From assembly GCF_002994745.2 (NCBI RefSeq), contig NC_037088.1:61336397-61400396 (forward strand): DNA of 64,000 nt. The letters are read 5' to 3'. Below are positions 11,316 through 22,353 of this stretch, piece by piece. Origin of the DNA: Rosa chinensis. Taxonomy: Eukaryota; Streptophyta; Magnoliopsida; Rosales; Rosaceae. A program made the position numbers and the translations under genes. Each line of letters opens with the position of its first letter. The stretch's first letter is position 1. Below the pieces are notes generated by a model that made no database searches, had not been told where the DNA came from, and was given only the letters and a program-made list of their open reading frames with translations.

Positions 11316-11778
11316 AAATCAACCAGTTATATACAACTTTTATCAAAGACTATGCTCACAACAAACACATTTATGTTATAGATCTATTATGTTATGACGA
11401 AACTTCAACAAATTATGAAGTACTTCATCATCAATTTTCACAGATCATGATTATCAAACTTCGCAACAAATTATGCACACAACAGCTTCCACAAATCAAG
11501 GTATAGAGTGTGTTAAAACAATAAAATCAACTGTAGATCTCAGCCTAGTATGAACACGTTGAGAATCACAGATCCAAGGAGAACATTGAACTCACCAGTA
11601 GGTGCCATCACTTAGAACAAGCACTCGATGAAGTATGAAATCTTGAATTGCAGAAACGAAGCTGAAGTAACAGATCTAGGGTTCCACCTGATGAAGCATA
11701 CACGAGCTTAAATGCAGAAGCGAGAAGAGGATCGAGTACATCTACTAGCATGAAAAGGCATACAAGATCAAAAGCCGA

Positions 11779-11791
11779 AGCTCTAATACCA
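11779..11791 (-). other. Copia primer-binding site
   Basis: On the minus strand the base after the LTR starts TGGTATTAGAGCT, one mismatch from the initiator tRNA-Met complement TGGTATCAGAGC. It abuts the LTR directly. Confidence 0.85.
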
Positions 11792-11859
11792 TGATAACAT
11801 GACCGCCATGAATGTAAAGCTTGAAGGAGCAGATATACTTACAGAGAGAGAGAGCTTAA

Positions 11860-14800
11860 GGGGGGTGTATTGTAGTTGGATTTTAGTGGATTTTTTTTAA
11901 GTGATAGATTTTAATAGATTTTATGAGTTTTATTGATTTGTAAAGACTTTTTGATAGATTGTAAATTTTTTAAAATTTGTTAGGACTTTATATAAATAGA
12001 TTCATATAGACTTTTTCTGATTTGTATAAACTTTTTGCTAGAATTTATGGATTTTGATGGAGTGTTTTTGTTCAGCCAAGACCAAAAGAGTGTTGGGAAA
12101 AAAAAAAAAAAGAAGAAGAAAGAAACAGAAAAGGAAACGAGACCAGAGGTGGAAAGTGAGAGCAGAGAGTGTACCCAGTAAAGCTGGCACCAAGCTCGGT
12201 CCTTATCAACTGGGTTTTGAGTCTTGAGGAGTATAGGTGAATTGGTAACAAGGGTCTTTTCCAGTGGCGCTGTGGCTACTGCTAGGCGGTTAGAGGGTAG
12301 AGTTAGCATGTCTTCTAGTACATGCCTGCAAATCTAGCACTGTGGAGGCAAACTATTCTTGGAAATTTGCTTTTGTTGTTTTTGTGCAATGGGAATGATT
12401 GAGGGCAGCATTTGATAGTTGAGGGTTTTGAGTAAGGTGGCCGAAAAAATTTGGTGATAATTTTGCAATGAGTCGAGAACAGAAGAGGGTGAAGCAGGAG
12501 AAAGGATCGAATGATGCCGAGAAGGTGGTGGTTGCGGTTAAGGCGTCCAAGGAAATTCCCAAGGCTGCTCTGGTGTGGGCATTGACTCATGTCGTTCAAC
12601 ATGGAGATTGCATTACACTGCTTGTAGTTGTCCCATCTCAAAGTTCAGGTATTTTCACTATGCTGTTGATTTATGCCTATTTTCACGTTCAGTGATATTG
12701 ATAGGTAAATCTGTGTATTTTGCTAAATATGTCGAGGTTGGAATTACTCCTCTTAATTCTGCTTCCTTGCAAAAGGTGCCTTATCTGTTTGTTCCTTTAC
12801 TTCTCCTGCTTTCAAGGGGATTGACAGTTTGTTTACTCCTTTTGCTTTTTTGTTGTATGATGTAATTCATGTACCTACCAGTATATACTGCTTGAATATG
12901 ATTACTTGGATTCCTATTGCCTCTCATTTAATGGTCAGTTACGCTTCTCCGTGTTCTGGTTCTTGAAGTTAGATATATGTATGTTGCTATGTGATTTAAC
13001 TTCATGGCTATGTGTCTTCACAAGTGTCCCTTCGCCTCTATGTGTCTTCATTGATGCTTTCTCTTATTTTATTGCTTGGTTTGGTTTTGTTTTGATCATC
13101 ACTGTAGGATGAAGCAAAGTATTCAAACAAATGAGAAGCCTATAAAGGATTGAAGGAATAGAGCAAATCTATTTTCATTTCATAAGAAAGATAACAAAAT
13201 AAATATCAATTCTGGAAAATAATTCAAACATGCAATTAGTTTTCCATTAGACCACATTCAGGTCGTCCATAATTCTAGAGACCAAAAATAAAACAAACGC
13301 AACAATATGATCCAAGTAACAAGACTTATTGCATTGTCTTGAATCCAATCCACTTAAATCGCTCCTCCCGGGTTATTTTCAGAAAAACATCTTTTAATGC
13401 TTTAGTATTGAGCAACTCAGAAAACCAAAGCAGCAACTATCAAGAAGCAATGCAGCAATTATCAAGTAAAAATGTGATGTGTTCAAATAAAAAAAGACTG
13501 CTGCATCTTTGAATATTGCATAAGAAAATCATCGAACAATTTATGAAGGCCAAAAATGTTAAGATTTGAAAGTTTCTCATACGAGACACATGTTACCAGT
13601 TTTTCACACCAAATACATACATAATAAACATAATAAAGATTACAGATTCATTGATTATTTACTTAGAAGTCCTTTTCATGGCTTTATTATTTAGAGGAAA
13701 GAAAATTAGCAAACAAATACAAGTACAGAGTGATCCACAAACTTGGGAATAGGTGGGAATATGTATGGATCCTTTCCCTGGTTTGGTAAGTCCATACATG
13801 TGATTAGTATTTATCATGACTAGGGACTACCAAGTACAGAGTTTTTAATTGACATAACCATCTCTCACTCCCATTTATATGAACTCAAATGTGATATATT
13901 TGTTTCATCAGCCGCATTATGATGTCATGGTGAATGCCCTTCTGGTTTACCATGTGCAATGGCCTAGTGGTTGCTAAGATTTTGTGTGCTATTTTTTATT
14001 CTTGGAAAGAATATTGTTCAAGATTTCATCTCTACCTTGCAAAATTAAGGGTGGTGCTATAATGGGGGCCTGCGGCATTGATGGATCTTTCCTATCGGTC
14101 CCCAAAGATTGCAGACAAAGGTTTCTTTTCTTTCCATTACATGGAAAATCTGGGTGATATTTTTGTTACTTTTTGAGAAAATAATTTGAACTACTAATGC
14201 TCAATGAACAAAGACGAAATACCATTACACTGATTCAAAGAAATTCCAAAAGGAAATATCAACACTTATGTTTCGACATGGTATCAAAAATAGATGCTGA
14301 GTACCCAAGGTACATTTTGGGTGTTATATATGCTCAATATATATATTGTCGTTGTTAGGAGAAGTTTCACAGCAACAGCCAACAAGAACGTAAAACATGT
14401 TTTCATAGCAACAAAAATTGATTATTATCACAACAAAATTTCAAACCATTGATAGATAATTTCACAGTAGTAAGAGTTGATCCTTTCACAGCAACAAGAA
14501 CTAGTTATTTTCACACCAACAAGAATGCTACTCAAGTCAAACTAGGGCTTATGGTAGAATTCATAGATGATCAAAATATGGATACATACAATAGCAATTT
14601 GTACGTTCAAGAGCAAAGAAAAGGATTGAAATGAGAGAGAGGAGATCCAAATTTCAAGAAAAAACGAGAGAGAAGAGAAACCCTAGGAAAGAGGTTTCAT
14701 GTACCTAGACGTCGAGCTTCTTTGAAAAAAGAATATTGCAGAAATCTTTGGTGGAGACGTTGGATTTTCTTGGAGCTTTGGTATTTATACTTGGGGCTCT

Positions 14801-15031
14801 ACAATCCACAAGAGTCCACTATTTTATAAATTCTATAGAATTCGTAGGTTTTTTGAATACCTTCAAATTTTTATGGAATTAAAATCTCCCTTTACAAATC
14901 CAAATCGAATACCCTAATACTTATAGAAACTCTTTAAAAGTCTTATTAAATCATAATTGAATACCCACAGATTTTTCAAATCCAAAAAAGTCTTTAAAAC
15001 ACCTTAGAAATCTAAATACAATACACCCCCC
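11860..15031. mobile_element. PIF/Harbinger-like non-autonomous element (3172 bases)
   Basis: Inverted ends GGGGGGTGTATTG (11860-11872) and CAATACACCCCCC (15019-15031) are flanked by a 3-base TAA duplication (11857-11859, 15032-15034), the TWA target preference of PIF/Harbinger. Further inward both ends share diffuse GATTTGTA/GACTTTT motifs. No transposase is readable. The left third carries the captured kinase exon and its intron. The stretch 13110-14650 is AT-rich and I could not assign it. Confidence 0.8.
12468..12651 (+). pseudogene. Captured exon 1 of a USP-domain (inactive) protein kinase gene
   Basis: The ATG at 12468 opens MSREQKRVKQEKGSNDAEKV, then VVAVKASKEIPKAALVWALTHVVQ and ITLLVVVPSQSSG. 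This is the N-terminus of the plant kinase family with an N-terminal universal-stress-protein (adenine nucleotide alpha hydrolase-like) domain, annotated as inactive protein kinase SELMODRAFT_444075-like. The match ends at a consensus donor (TTCAG then GTATTTTC at about 12651), and the following 450 bases look like retained intron. About 400 bases of apparent 5' untranslated sequence precede it. The kinase domain is absent. It lies wholly inside the Harbinger-like element, so it is a DNA-level copy. Confidence 0.75.
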
Positions 15032-15379
15032 TAAGACAAAATATCTGAGAGTATTTTCAATTAATGAAGTCACAAGTTAAACTTATTACAAAACACTAGT
15101 ATTTATAGCAGCTGGGATCTAGAAGGAAGAAACCCTTAGTTATTGCAGCGAATTACAGCTTGTAAAAATATACGTGAGCAACACATCACCGAGCTACCAC
15201 TACATGCATTACAGCTGGACACCACCTTATTCGTTGATTACTGACGGAAGCATGACCTTCATGTTGACGTTCACCTGTTAACAAATACTAAGCTAACCGG
15301 TTAGCCTTACAACGTTTCTCCTATATGTAATGGTTGTTTAATGGTTTACAACAATATTCCCAAAAGAAAGGCCAGTCCA

Positions 15380-15660
15380 TTGTGATTTGGTATTCAGAGA
15401 AAAATGTGTTTCACCAAAGCTAACACAACTCTTTGTGATGTTCTCCTCATTTTCTCTCATGTCCATAGGATCCGGTGGTATCAAACCTTGTTCGATAGCT
15501 TTTGGTGTATAACAATTGGAAAATCCAGAAAACCGGAATAATGCAATCATCATGCAGAGCTTCTTCAATTGGTAATTTGGTGGTATGCATCCGTTGGAGT
15601 CTCAATCTTGATTGCAATGACAGTCATGGTTTACATTCAAGACTCAACTAGTTTACTATT
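15380..15660 (+). pseudogene. Nitrate/peptide transporter (NPF, NRT1/PTR) remnant
   Basis: The plus strand reads SLMSIGSGGIKPCSIAFG, a stop, LENPENRNN, MQSFFNW, then after a short frame-shifting insertion (about 11 bases near 15570) WYASVGVSILIAMTVMVYIQD. This is the membrane core of plant NPF transporters, where GGIRPCxxAFGADQF and SFFNWYY are diagnostic. Similarity is lost after VYIQD; the remaining open frame to 15811 is not recognised. It lies between the MITE and the CACTA element and could be a host pseudogene or another captured fragment. Confidence 0.7.
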
Positions 15661-15980
15661 CAACTCTTTTGAACTTCCAAGGATTTATCCTTTAGATAAC
15701 TATGCTCACCTTTCTATGGTTTCCAATCTTGAAAGTATGGGTATTGGAAACGAAACAAAACTCAAAGCAGCTGTCACATTTATCAAACAAATAAAAATTA
15801 AGGATCAGTAAAATCAAGAACGCACCTTTAAAAAATGAAACATAAACGCCCATGTGTGATTTTCAGTTCTAAACCCTAAATCATAAACGAAGAAACATGA
15901 AAACAAAAACTCGATTATCTCGGGGTCCAAATAGGTGTTTGAATTTCAAAGTCCATTAATATGATATATTTTGAGGCACA

Positions 15981-18900
15981 CACTACAAGAAATTTGGGTA
16001 TATGCAACGGGTTTATATGCAAGGAGTCAAAATTCCTTGCAATTGGTTGACTTATACAAAGAATTTTGTGAATCCTTGCATCTGGCTCTTTTAGTTTGCA
16101 AGGAATGCAATGATTCCTTGTACTTGGTTTTCTGAAATCTAAAAAATGGTAAATTCCTTGTATATAGATTTGGAATCCTTGCAATTACTGCTGGGCGGGA
16201 TTTTTTAGCGCTCTCCAAAATCACAATTGCAACGATCTGACGATTCCTTGTTTTTATTTGTGGACTCCTCTCGAAGCCTTTATCACTAGACTGACTCTAG
16301 TTAGAAAAAGAAGAAACAAAAGTTCTCAGACTTCTCTTTGGTCCTTCCAGATCGATGAAGAACACACCCAAAATACCAAAACCCCAAATCCAACTGTGAA
16401 TGACGAATCTGGAACTCATGAAGACTCGCACTCAAACTCAACCCCAAAAGTCAACAACACAAGGTTCTCCATCTCTTATGCGTCATCGCCACCTATCTCT
16501 GCTTTCTTCCTCGCACTGACTCAATTAGTTTGGGTCTTCTTTATCGCTCGCACTCACTCGCAAGGTTCTCCCTTGATCTCTGGATATAATTTGGTTTATT
16601 TTCAATTCAGTTTGCCTAGGGTTTATATGATTGCATTTGGGTTTCAAGACTGGGCTTTTTGTTTAGCCATTGCCCTCTCTCTCGACCTCTTAAGTTTGTT
16701 AAAGCTTCAATTTTTTTGGGTTGTATGTTTAACTGCTCTATTGTTTGTTTTGAATTTTTCCTTTCTTGCCTTTTTGCTTGGTTGTAGGTTGAATTGCTCT
16801 GGTGATGCCGATTGAAATTACTCGTGAATGTGTGTTTGAGGTATTGTAATATTTCTAGATCTCCCCATTTAAGATGTTCAGAATGTGGATATCGATGGTT
16901 GGATTTCTTTGGATGAATACTTTCACATCGCTCTTGGAGTCTTGGTACAGTTTGAAACAATTTTCACTATATTTTTTCCCTCATAATGTTATATTAGCTA
17001 TTTTGATGACTGCATTCCTATCACACTTCATTATCTCCCGAATTTTGGATTTACTCTCGGAACTTTATTACACTAAGTTCGAAGATTAACTTATTTGAAA
17101 AGTGGGACTCTGATTGTTGATGCTGGTGTGTGAGCATTTGTGTGATTATTTCAGATATGAAAGTTATAGGTGATTTGAGTTGCTAGCTTAAATTTATTGT
17201 GCAGATAGCCAAATAGTAGTAATAAGAACAAAAAATAGAAGAAAGAACACAGAAACAGAAACAAAATTGATCACCTCTATAGTTCTAGCGGACCTTCAAA
17301 GTGAAAGCCAGTCACTTTAGTGCATGAGAAAGTACCTTAAAAGAATAAACTAATAACATTCTCGAAAAGTATCAAGTATTTAGTGAGTTGAAGCTCCATT
17401 GTTACTGAAACTTGATACTTCCAGGCCCATTATCTTTTTCATTCATATCCTAATACCATAAACTCGTCTTGCACTCAATATATGGTGTAGCATGTTAACA
17501 GATATTTTACTAATAGTACTAATGCATTTTTAGAATGAAAATGTTGTCTACTGTATTCACTATCTCTGCAGCAAACGCTCTAGCTACCTAAGTAATGTTA
17601 TAGATAGATTCCTTCAACTTCTTTGAAGAAATTTACTCAGCTTTCACTTGATTGTTGTCTCTTTGCTATAGAAATGTTCTGAGAGATCACTTGATAATCA
17701 TGCCTATTACTCTACTAGTGCATTCTTTGCAGTTGGATCATTATTTTTCCAGTTGTAAAATCAATCCTCTCAAGTTTGAGCTTGCTATATATTCTAGTAT
17801 GCAATTATATTAATTAACCTCAATCTGCAATTGTTATGTGGAGTATACGTTATATTGGATTTTTGACTTTTTTGGAGTGTGCCTTTGTATCCATACTCTG
17901 AAATCAAGTCACTTCTAGTGTAGGATAGTTCAAGCTAACTTCTTGAAACTAGTTCAAAATGGTTGATAGCAACGCATCATCTGCAAAGGTACATAGCTGA
18001 CTCAACTGTTCTGCCATCTTAGAAGATCGTGCTGAATCCAAAAGTAGTACAATAAAGCATTTTATGCACCTGTTCTGTTTGAGGATTAAAGAATAAAAGA
18101 GTGACTCTCCAACACAAATATGGTTAGTTATGTAATTGGTTTAATTATAATTGGATATTGGATAAAATTTCAGTGATGTCCTAGTCTTATTTACATATAC
18201 ATTGAGTAATGCTTATTTACTGTCCACTATGTGCAATTTCTTTTGCAAGTGAACTGGGAGTTTTGTTCCTATCTTTTACTTTATGGCATATGGGGGGTTT
18301 GAGATCATATAGGCTAAATTTAATGGCATGTAAATATATCTGATCACAGCTAATTGTCAAGTGATGCTATACGTATATTATTATGTAAATCTATGCAATT
18401 GGAGGCTATGCAATTGGAGTAGGGATAAAACAGTAGAAGGATACTTCTTTTAACTTTAATGGTCCAGTCACTAGTCTTATTATTATTACAATAGTAAAGC
18501 TTTGGATGTCAATGAGCAATTTTCCTGTTAAGTGATATAGTTGTTACTCGTTTTCTTCATCTCTATCTCTCATATCATATTAGGTCGTCATTGGAAATCT
18601 GTTAGCTTAAACTGCTCTATTGTTTGATTTCAGATTAATTGTTTCCCTTATATCTAGGCCATGACTCTTGGATTTTGTCCCAAATTTGTTTCAGAGCCAT
18701 GCATTTAGAAGTTTTTACTATTTTATGTTTGATCATATGGAAGTGAGGAAATCCCCATATTGGCGGGCTGCATATTTGGTTAAAATAGGGTCTGCCTTTT
18801 TTGTTTTCATGGGATTGATAGTGTCTAGACACACCATTAAGAAGGTAATAGGAAAAAGGAAAAGCATGTTCTCAAACTTAGATCCAATAAGCATAGCTCA

Positions 18901-21092
18901 ATTTTCGGTTTCTTTGAAAGTAAAGAGTACCTTTTTTTTGTATTATTTTGATTCATATTACGGCACAACCTGTGGAAACTACTACATAAAGATTTGCAAC
19001 CAGTTCCTTATCCTTTATCAATCTGCTCCAAGTTTTTATTTAGTCATTAGTTGCATGCAACATGGTCTTGTCTGTGCATAAGTTTGAGAGAATCTTTCAA
19101 TTGGACATAATAGATTGATAAAATGATACCCCTCTCTCTGTCCCTCCCTCCCTCCCTCACTATTGATATTCAGGTGTGAAAAGGAAACTGTTCTATTCCC
19201 TATACTCACTACTGGTAATTCCTTTCATTTCCTATAAGGATAGTTGTCCATATATGGTAGTTGCATACATATTTGAGTGGAAGGAAGAACCTGCTCTGTT
19301 TATGTTTCTTATGCAGTTCCCATCCTTGGAGAATGTCCTAAGACATACTGGGGACCTATAGTAAATAAAAGGTTGAGAATGATGTGGTAACTTTTGAGCA
19401 TTGTTCTTAAATTAATGTGGCAACTTTTGCTTCTGTTATGCTCATTATCTATTTCCTTTAAGCTTCATAGTTAGCACCATCATGAGTGTCATTCACTTCA
19501 TATAGTTCCTGGCACATCACGTAAAGCTTTCTCTTTGCTTCTTGTTTTTCTTTTTGTTTTCTTCTCGCAAGTTAAGTATCTTATGTATTTCAATTATAGC
19601 ATTTCAGGAACTCTCTGAACCTTATGTTCATATGAGGTACAAAAGCTTGAATACGTGACTCAAAGATCATCAACAGAGAAAATTTTCAGGTTGCAGAGGT
19701 TGGTTTTGGTTTGGAGTTCATTTGGTAACTAAATTTATTGACAATACATTAATATTATTCATGGCAACTTAGTTGATCGACTTCTATTCTGGAGTCTAAT
19801 TATTAAACTTCGAATGTGAAATTTGTAATTCTCAATGAGGCTTCTAATTTGAAGATGCTTTCTCTTCTCTACTTTTTTGCAGGTTGCCCGTGCTTTCATT
19901 TTGTGTTGGGACAAAGAGGTATATTTGTCTCTTCTTTTGCTTAAGAGTTGCTTCTATGAGTAATCTGCTATTAACTGGGAAACTAATTGGAGTAACGATT
20001 CCTCTGCTTATTGTGGTGATATTTCAGAGAAGCATCATGAAGAAATTTAGCTCGGGAACTTGAAGAGATTTCATTTCATAGAACTTCAGATTGCAACAAA
20101 TAACTTCAGCAGCAATTACCTACTAAAAAGGGAGGCCTTGGACATGTTTACAAAGGAACTATCTGCGATGGCACTGTCATAGCAGTCAAGAGACTTAAAG
20201 GTGGCAGTGCTCTTGGTGGAGAGATTCAATTCCAGACTGAAGTTGAAATGATCAGCCTAGCAGTTCATCGCAACCTTCTCCGGCTTTATGGGTTTTGCAT
20301 CACTCCAACATAGAAAGACTTCTAGTTTACCCATACATGTCTAATGGCAGTGTGGCTTCTCGTGTCAAAGGTATTAAATCAAAGGAGAGAACCAACTCAA
20401 TTAATCATTTAGAATGTTTGTTATGTTTGGCTAAATTTAAATCTTATGAATGCCTTTAACAGGGAAACCAGTGTTGGATTGGGGAACTAGGAAACTAATT
20501 TCCTTGGGAGCTGCAAGAGGATCGTTATACCTTCATAAGCAGTGTGACCCGAAAATTATCCACAAGGATGTGAAGGTAGCAAATGTACTTCTTGATGACT
20601 ATTGTGAAGCCGTGGTTGGAGATTTTGATTTGGCAAAGCTTTTGGATCACCAAGTGTTCTGTGGTTAAGTGAAATATTGCTAAATCGCAATTTTTGATGT
20701 ACAAACGAACTAATTGTTTTTAATTCAAGGAATGAAAGAAAAGTATGGAATGAAAATTGGTGTTTTTTCTTTTATTCAGTTTTAATTTTTAATTTTTTTT
20801 TTATTTTTTTTTAAACTAAATGCAAGGAATGATATGCAAGGAATTCTCCTTGTATATTAGTTAACCATAGTTAACCTCAGGTGTTCAATTCCTTGCATTT
20901 GAGATGAACAATTCCTTGCATTTGTGAACTCAAATGCAAGGAATTTTCAAGTCGTTGTATTTGCTCTTTTGCAAGGGCCTCTTTGCAAGGACCCAAATGC
21001 AAGGAATATTCCTTGCATTTGAGTTAATGCAAGGAATTTCCAGCCTTTTACAAGGAAACAATTCCTTGCAAAAGGCCATTTTTCTTGTAGTG
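15981..21092. mobile_element. CACTA (En/Spm) element, non-autonomous (5112 bases)
   Basis: The ends are CACTACAAGAAA (15981-15992) and the inverted copy ending CTTGTAGTG (21092), flanked by the 3-base duplication ACA (15978-15980, 21093-21095). Both subterminal regions are packed with direct and inverted copies of GCAAGGAAT (16000-16260 and 20820-21075), the transposase-binding pattern of CACTA elements. No transposase is readable; a receptor kinase fragment lies near the right end. The stretch 16260-19880 has no recognised gene apart from a possible short exon reading VDIDGWISLDEYFHIALG near 16880. Confidence 0.92.
19883..20668 (+). pseudogene. Captured NIK-like leucine-rich-repeat receptor kinase fragment
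   Basis: Three exons with introns in place are visible. A short one (19883-19918) encodes the juxtamembrane AFILCWDKE. The second (20028-20370) encodes [19 protein letters not shown], the glycine-loop remnant [29 protein letters not shown] and [20 protein letters not shown]. The third (20463-20668) encodes [27 protein letters not shown] and [16 protein letters not shown]. This is the NSP-interacting kinase (NIK) subgroup of LRR-RLK II. A stop, two frameshifts, HRD changed to HKD, DFG changed to DFD and the end in the activation loop show it is dead. Intron retention points to DNA capture by the CACTA element. Confidence 0.85.
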
Positions 21093-21227
21093 ACAAAAGT
21101 TGTTAGCATAACATGAGAATGAATGAAGATGATGAATGCTAAGAAAGAAAGCTTTAGGGTTTAATGACAAATAAAATGATTAATAGTGAAGTTCAATACG
21201 TGTCCATAAGGTGTAATAAAAAAAAAG
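21093..21227. other. Short AT-rich spacer
   Basis: This lies between the CACTA element and copy B of the GGGGGCAGTAG family and has no feature of its own. Its last bases, TAAAAAAAAAG (21217-21227), may be a target duplication. Confidence 0.4.
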
Positions 21228-21893
21228 AAAATGATCATTTACCCGATTTTAGACTAAAAATTGCCCACTTGCTCCACCAACTGTTTTTTAACCCCGTTTA
21301 CCCAAAACACTCTAAGGGATTATTTCCTCTTTACCAAATTAATTCTTTTTTATTTATTTTTGGGACTTTTTTGCCCTCTCCTTCTTTCTCACTTAGAGAG
21401 AGAAGTCATCCTCCTCCTTGTTGTGATCCAGTGACCAGCTGCCGGCCCCGGGCTCCTGCGACCTATAACCGGAATCCGGCGATTAACCGGATTCTGAATT
21501 TATTGCCTCATAATAATACCCAGTAACCATATTATTACCCTCCAGTAACCATATTATTGCCTCCCAAATTCATATTATTTTCCGTCCAGTGAATTGTATA
21601 AACTCCCAAAACCAAAATGAATACACTATAGGTCACAATTGATCATATTATTGCCCCCCAGTAATCATATTATTGCCCCCCAATACAAAGTCCAATGTCT
21701 CTACTGCCCCCCAATAGACCACAAAAAATGCACCATTTTGTAGGATTCACAGATAATTTGACTTTAATACATAGAAAACAACAGGTAACTTATCAAAACA
21801 CCACACTATAATGATCTTTGTCCCTCATATCAAAGTCTACTGGGGGCCAATAATGTGTCTACTGCCCCCAGTAGCCCATTGAGCATTGACACA

Positions 21894-22252
21894 TCACACA
21901 TCTTTCCCACACCCACATTGCATTACAAACCCATGCAACTGTCTCCCAAGTTCCAAAGCCGACGTATCCGAACAAGCATTGAGAAATGCACAGAAGGTAA
22001 TCAAATTCGGCTTCCCCTCCCACAGTGCATTCAACATGAAGGCATTCCAAGTGGCAAGTTTTCTCTCAGGAATTTTATCAAACAGTTTCTGGGCATCATC
22101 TCCGAGACCAGTTTTTCAGTACATGTCAAAGACACTGCACCCAACAAAGACATCACATATATGCTCGACCTTGACGACAAGGGCATGAATTTGTTTTCAG
22201 ACCACCAGTATATAAAGCAAACGGGTGGTCTTAAAGGCGCAAGCTAACTCCA
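21894..22252 (-). pseudogene. Captured PPR gene fragment (LOI1/MEF11-like)
   Basis: The minus strand reads LELACAFK, KQIHALVVKVEHICDVFVGC, VFDMY, a stop, then DDAQKLFDKIPERKLATWN and PNLITFCAFLNACSDTSALE followed by LGRQLHGFVMQCG. This is a PLS-class pentatricopeptide repeat protein. The run CAFLNACxDxxxLELGRQLHGF recalls Arabidopsis LOI1/MEF11, an organellar RNA-editing factor. Two in-frame stops and an internal deletion between NALW and EGKPN show it is not functional. PPR genes are mostly intronless, so this fragment cannot by itself tell DNA capture from retroposition, but it lies within the terminal repeats of copy B. Confidence 0.8.
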
Positions 22253-22353
22253 AAGGCGAGGATCCGACTTCAAACCTGGTTGAGGTGGTGGAGGGCTAGG
22301 AGAATTTGAATACGAAACTCGAGGATGTTGGCGCCTGAGCTGGAGAATCTAGC

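Larger units (their letters stand above)
6264..15283 (-). mobile_element. Decayed Ty1/copia retrotransposon
   Basis: Both LTRs begin TG and end CA, and the element is flanked by the 5-base TSD AATAC (6259-6263 and 15284-15288). On the minus strand the order is gag, protease, integrase, RT, RNase H, which defines copia. The primer site is complementary to initiator tRNA-Met. Frameshifts and stops break every domain. Its upstream LTR holds a nested Harbinger-like element at 11860-15031. Confidence 0.95.
11792..15283 (-). repeat. Copia 5' LTR, split by a Harbinger-like element
   Basis: LTR sequence is 11792-11859 and 15035-15283, with the nested element and its TAA duplication between. Removing the insertion restores colinearity with the LTR at 6264-6610. 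Confidence 0.9.
5920..15306. mobile_element. Foldback MITE (about 370 bases) split by the copia element
   Basis: The left arm (5920-6055, starting GCTAACCAGTTAGCTT) and the right arm (about 6120-6263 plus 15284-15306, ending GCTAACCGGTTAGCC) are inverted copies at roughly 80% identity by eye. The copia element at 6264-15283 sits within the right arm, so real MITE sequence is only 5920-6263 and 15284-15306. No coding capacity; superfamily not determined. Confidence 0.65.

Noticed and set aside
15338..15568. 76-codon minus-strand ORF
   Set aside because: The opposite strand reads as an NPF transporter, so this is an antisense shadow.
16258..16815. 185-codon ORF in the CACTA element
   Set aside because: Starts in subterminal repeats and resembles no protein; the hydrophobic second half looks like T-rich DNA translated.
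18668..19081. 137-codon ORF in the CACTA element
   Set aside because: No recognisable motif and unremarkable composition for AT-rich DNA.
21859..22188. ORFs on the plus strand and minus frame 2 over the PPR fragment
   Set aside because: Only one minus-strand frame shows PPR motifs; the others are shadows.
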